Below are positions 4,107 through 5,940 of a DNA stretch of 5,940 bases, piece by piece. The DNA is from Bacillota bacterium (lineage in GTDB: Bacteria; Bacillota; Clostridia; Lachnospirales; Lachnospiraceae), in contig JAEZXP010000198.1 of the NCBI GenBank assembly GCA_023419655.1, forward strand, positions 1-5,940, in the 5' to 3' direction. The notes beneath the pieces are model-generated. The model was not told where the DNA came from. It saw nothing but the letters and a program-made list of their open reading frames with translations, and did not search any database. Each line of letters opens with the position of its first letter. The first letter of the stretch is position 1. The position numbers and the translations under genes were made by a program.

Positions 4107-5123
4107 ATGAATACACAGGGCGAAATACAAATCAAGTCTGAAACACTGACATATGTTTTAAGTAAAATGCTTGGTGCCGGCATAAAGCATGCTGATTATA
4201 AAACCAGGCAACTGCATGGCGGCACTCTGGGTAATGTGCAGCTTGTCACAGGTATAGCAGAGGCCACAGACGGCAAAAAACTACCATACAATGTTGTCTT
4301 AAAGAAGCAGAGAAAATGGGAACGCTACAGCGACCCTGATTCCTGGCGGCGAGAATATGACCTGTATACTTCTGATTTAGGACAACTGTTCAATGATTCA
4401 TTTCGCTGGCCGGAATGTTATCACGCAGAGATGAACGGCGATGAGTTCCAAATCTGGATGGAATATATCAGTGGTACGTCCGGCTTAAATCTGACCTGCG
4501 AAATGTATGAACGCGCAGCCAGAGAATTGGGGCTGTTTCAGGGCAAACTGTACGTTGAACATCCGGACATATTGCAGTCCCTTACAAATCTAAGCAAAGT
4601 GGATTACATGAAAAACTTTTATCTGCATTACAGGTCATGGAACGAAGTGTATGATTACATACGCTCCAATGACTGCCCTATCCCAAAGCATTTATGTGAC
4701 ATGATTATTCATATTGATGAGCATTCGGATGAAATATTTAACCGTATTTCAAAATTGCCCATTGTTTTATGCCATAGGGATTTCTGGGTTGCAAATATAT
4801 TTGATTATAATGGTAAAATCGCACTCATTGATTGGGACACTGCCGGATGGGGTTACATGGGTGAGGATATCGCAAGCCTGATTGCGGATGAGGCAGATGT
4901 TAACTACATGGTAGAAAACTACCATCGATGTGTCCGGGCGTATTACGCGGGTTTTTCGGAATATGCGGATATCTCCCATATCTTCGAACATTGTATCTAT
5001 GAGATGATTCTGCTTATGTTCGGGTATAGACTTGTAGAAGGCTGCAAGTTTTCCGAAACATCAGATGAAAAAACACTTTGCCTGGATATGCTTCAGAAAA
5101 TTTACGAAATGAAGGAAGAATAA
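4107..5123 (+). CDS. APH-family small-molecule phosphotransferase
   Basis: This is a 338-residue cytoplasmic kinase-like protein of the aminoglycoside phosphotransferase/choline kinase fold. Visible motifs (numbered from this start) are a glycine-rich loop in LHGGTLGNVQLV (36-47), the VVLKK lysine (K66), and an REY glutamate (E83). The catalytic loop is LCHRDFWVANIF, with H223, D225 and N230. The metal-binding motif is IDWDTAGW with D242 and D244. All key residues are intact and the length is normal, so it should be active. It would use ATP or GTP to phosphorylate a hydroxyl group. The substrate is unknown; the HRD form differs from the HGD usual in classical aminoglycoside kinases. AGGAGG (4092-4097) is 9 bases before this ATG and only 3 before an alternative ATG at 4101 (two residues longer), hence this choice. 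It is the first gene after a double-terminator attenuator and is apparently co-transcribed with the PHP gene 35 bp downstream. Confidence 0.88.
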   Translation: MNTQGEIQIKSETLTYVLSKMLGAGIKHADYKTRQLHGGTLGNVQLVTGIAEATDGKKLPYNVVLKKQRKWERYSDPDSWRREYDLYTSDLGQLFNDSFRWPECYHAEMNGDEFQIWMEYISGTSGLNLTCEMYERAARELGLFQGKLYVEHPDILQSLTNLSKVDYMKNFYLHYRSWNEVYDYIRSNDCPIPKHLCDMIIHIDEHSDEIFNRISKLPIVLCHRDFWVANIFDYNGKIALIDWDTAGWGYMGEDIASLIADEADVNYMVENYHRCVRAYYAGFSEYADISHIFEHCIYEMILLMFGYRLVEGCKFSETSDEKTLCLDMLQKIYEMKEE

Positions 5124-5158
5124 ATTAAAAACACCTCAACATCGAAAGGAGATATGAA

Positions 5159-5940
5159 TTGAAAGCTGAAAGGAAATATCTATTTAAAAATGACCGAAAT
5201 ATTTACAGGGCCAACTTACATTGTCATACCACTGTTTCTGATGGATTCTGGACTCCCGAGCAGACGAAAGAGATGTATAAAGCCCGGGGATACAGTGTAG
5301 TTGCTTTTACAGACCATGATATACTAAAAAATCATTCATACCTGAATGATGATGAATTTCTTGCACTGAATGCTTGTGAATTTGAAGTTATACAAGACCT
5401 CCACGGAGAACCTTACGAAAAGAAAAAGGTCTATCATTTTAACCTGTATTCTTCCGACCCGGATATAACACAAACTCCCCAGCTTATGCACATGGGTTAT
5501 GATGATATTGACGCCATAAATGAATACATAAAAGAAAAAACCGAAGAAGGTTTCCTGGTATGCTATAATCATCCTTTCTGGTCTTTGCAGACATACGAGG
5601 ATTACAGCAAACTAAAAGGATGCTTTGCGGTGGAGATTTATAACCACTGCAGCGAAGTGTCTGACGGATATTATGGATATAATCCTCAGGTTTATGACGA
5701 AATGCTTCGTTGTCACAACAAAATATACTGCCTGTCAACCGACGATAACCACACATGCGAGGATGCATTTGGAGGATTCGTCATGATTAACAGCAAGAGC
5801 CTGAAGTATAGTGACGTTATCGATTCGCTTAAATGCGGTGATTTTTATTCCAGTCAGGGTCCGGAGATTTATGAAATCTCCATTCAGGATAACAATCTAT
5901 CTATACGGTGTTCCGACGTATGCCTTATCGTCGTCTATAC
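5159..5940 (+). CDS. PHP-domain phosphoesterase, C-terminus cut by window edge
   Basis: 260 codons are present and the frame stays open to the right edge. The polymerase-and-histidinol-phosphatase (PHP) metal-binding motifs are in order: NLHCHTTVSDG (H21, H23, D28), FTDHD (D52, H53), a glutamate in ACEFE (E74), YNHPFW (H138) and LSTDDNH (D195/D196, H198). PHP proteins use a two- or three-metal centre to hydrolyse phosphomonoesters or phosphodiesters. Relatives include histidinol phosphatase and nucleotide-cleaving enzymes, so the substrate is open. The start is TTG: AAAGGAG (5145-5151) is 7 bases upstream, no ATG lies nearby in frame, and the nearest ATG (5154) reads only two codons in another frame. 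It follows the kinase stop by 35 bp with no terminator between, so an operon is likely. Kinase plus phosphoesterase suggests action on related phosphorylated compounds (inference). Confidence 0.85.
   Translation, partial: MKAERKYLFKNDRNIYRANLHCHTTVSDGFWTPEQTKEMYKARGYSVVAFTDHDILKNHSYLNDDEFLALNACEFEVIQDLHGEPYEKKKVYHFNLYSSDPDITQTPQLMHMGYDDIDAINEYIKEKTEEGFLVCYNHPFWSLQTYEDYSKLKGCFAVEIYNHCSEVSDGYYGYNPQVYDEMLRCHNKIYCLSTDDNHTCEDAFGGFVMINSKSLKYSDVIDSLKCGDFYSSQGPEIYEISIQDNNLSIRCSDVCLIVVY

Noticed and set aside
4767..4991. Minus-strand 74-codon frame
   Set aside because: It is antisense to the catalytic-loop region of the kinase gene, with no supporting signals.
5154..5162. ATG-AAT-TGA two-codon frame overlapping the PHP start
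   Set aside because: It sits only 2 bases from the Shine-Dalgarno sequence, too close for efficient use; the TTG at 5159 has ideal spacing and opens the motif-bearing frame.
5336..5768. Two overlapping minus-strand frames (78 and 94 codons)
   Set aside because: Both are antisense to the PHP gene, whose metal-binding motifs are intact in the plus frame.

Overview
The window looks like an accessory or resistance-type region from a low-GC Firmicute, most likely a clostridial gut organism of the Lachnospiraceae type. The reasons are AT-rich spacers, strong AGGAGG-type ribosome binding sites, sigma-A promoters, intrinsic terminators, and protein families common in that group. No rRNA, tRNA, CRISPR array, transposase or recombinase is visible.

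Minus-strand block (1-3613). Read in the direction of transcription, this block has a GNAT N-acetyltransferase (3526 to 3065) with its own promoter. A 564-bp spacer follows, with a MITE-like or structured element, a long imperfect hairpin, a doubtful small ORF and two tandem intrinsic terminators. Next comes a full-length ABC-F ATPase (2500 to 611). After a short spacer with a perfect 10-bp hairpin lies a polymerase-beta-type nucleotidyltransferase (start at 468), cut by the left window edge.

Plus-strand block (3665-5940). A near-consensus promoter (TTGACA, 17 bp, TACAAT) fires away from the GNAT promoter. It is followed by a roughly 400-bp leader with a 10-residue leader peptide (MTDMVLVITS) on a strong ribosome binding site, several mutually exclusive hairpins, and two tandem intrinsic terminators. 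The leader precedes an APH-family small-molecule kinase (4107-5123). A PHP-domain phosphoesterase (5159 onward, cut by the right edge, TTG start) sits 35 bp downstream in the same apparent operon.

How it fits together. Four of the five main genes (nucleotidyltransferase, ABC-F, acetyltransferase, APH-like kinase) belong to superfamilies that include antibiotic-modifying or ribosome-protecting enzymes. The kinase operon has the architecture of ribosome-mediated transcription attenuation known for inducible resistance genes. The best candidate for an undescribed system is this attenuator-controlled kinase plus PHP operon. No substrate can be assigned from sequence alone, and resistance is an inference rather than something the sequence proves.
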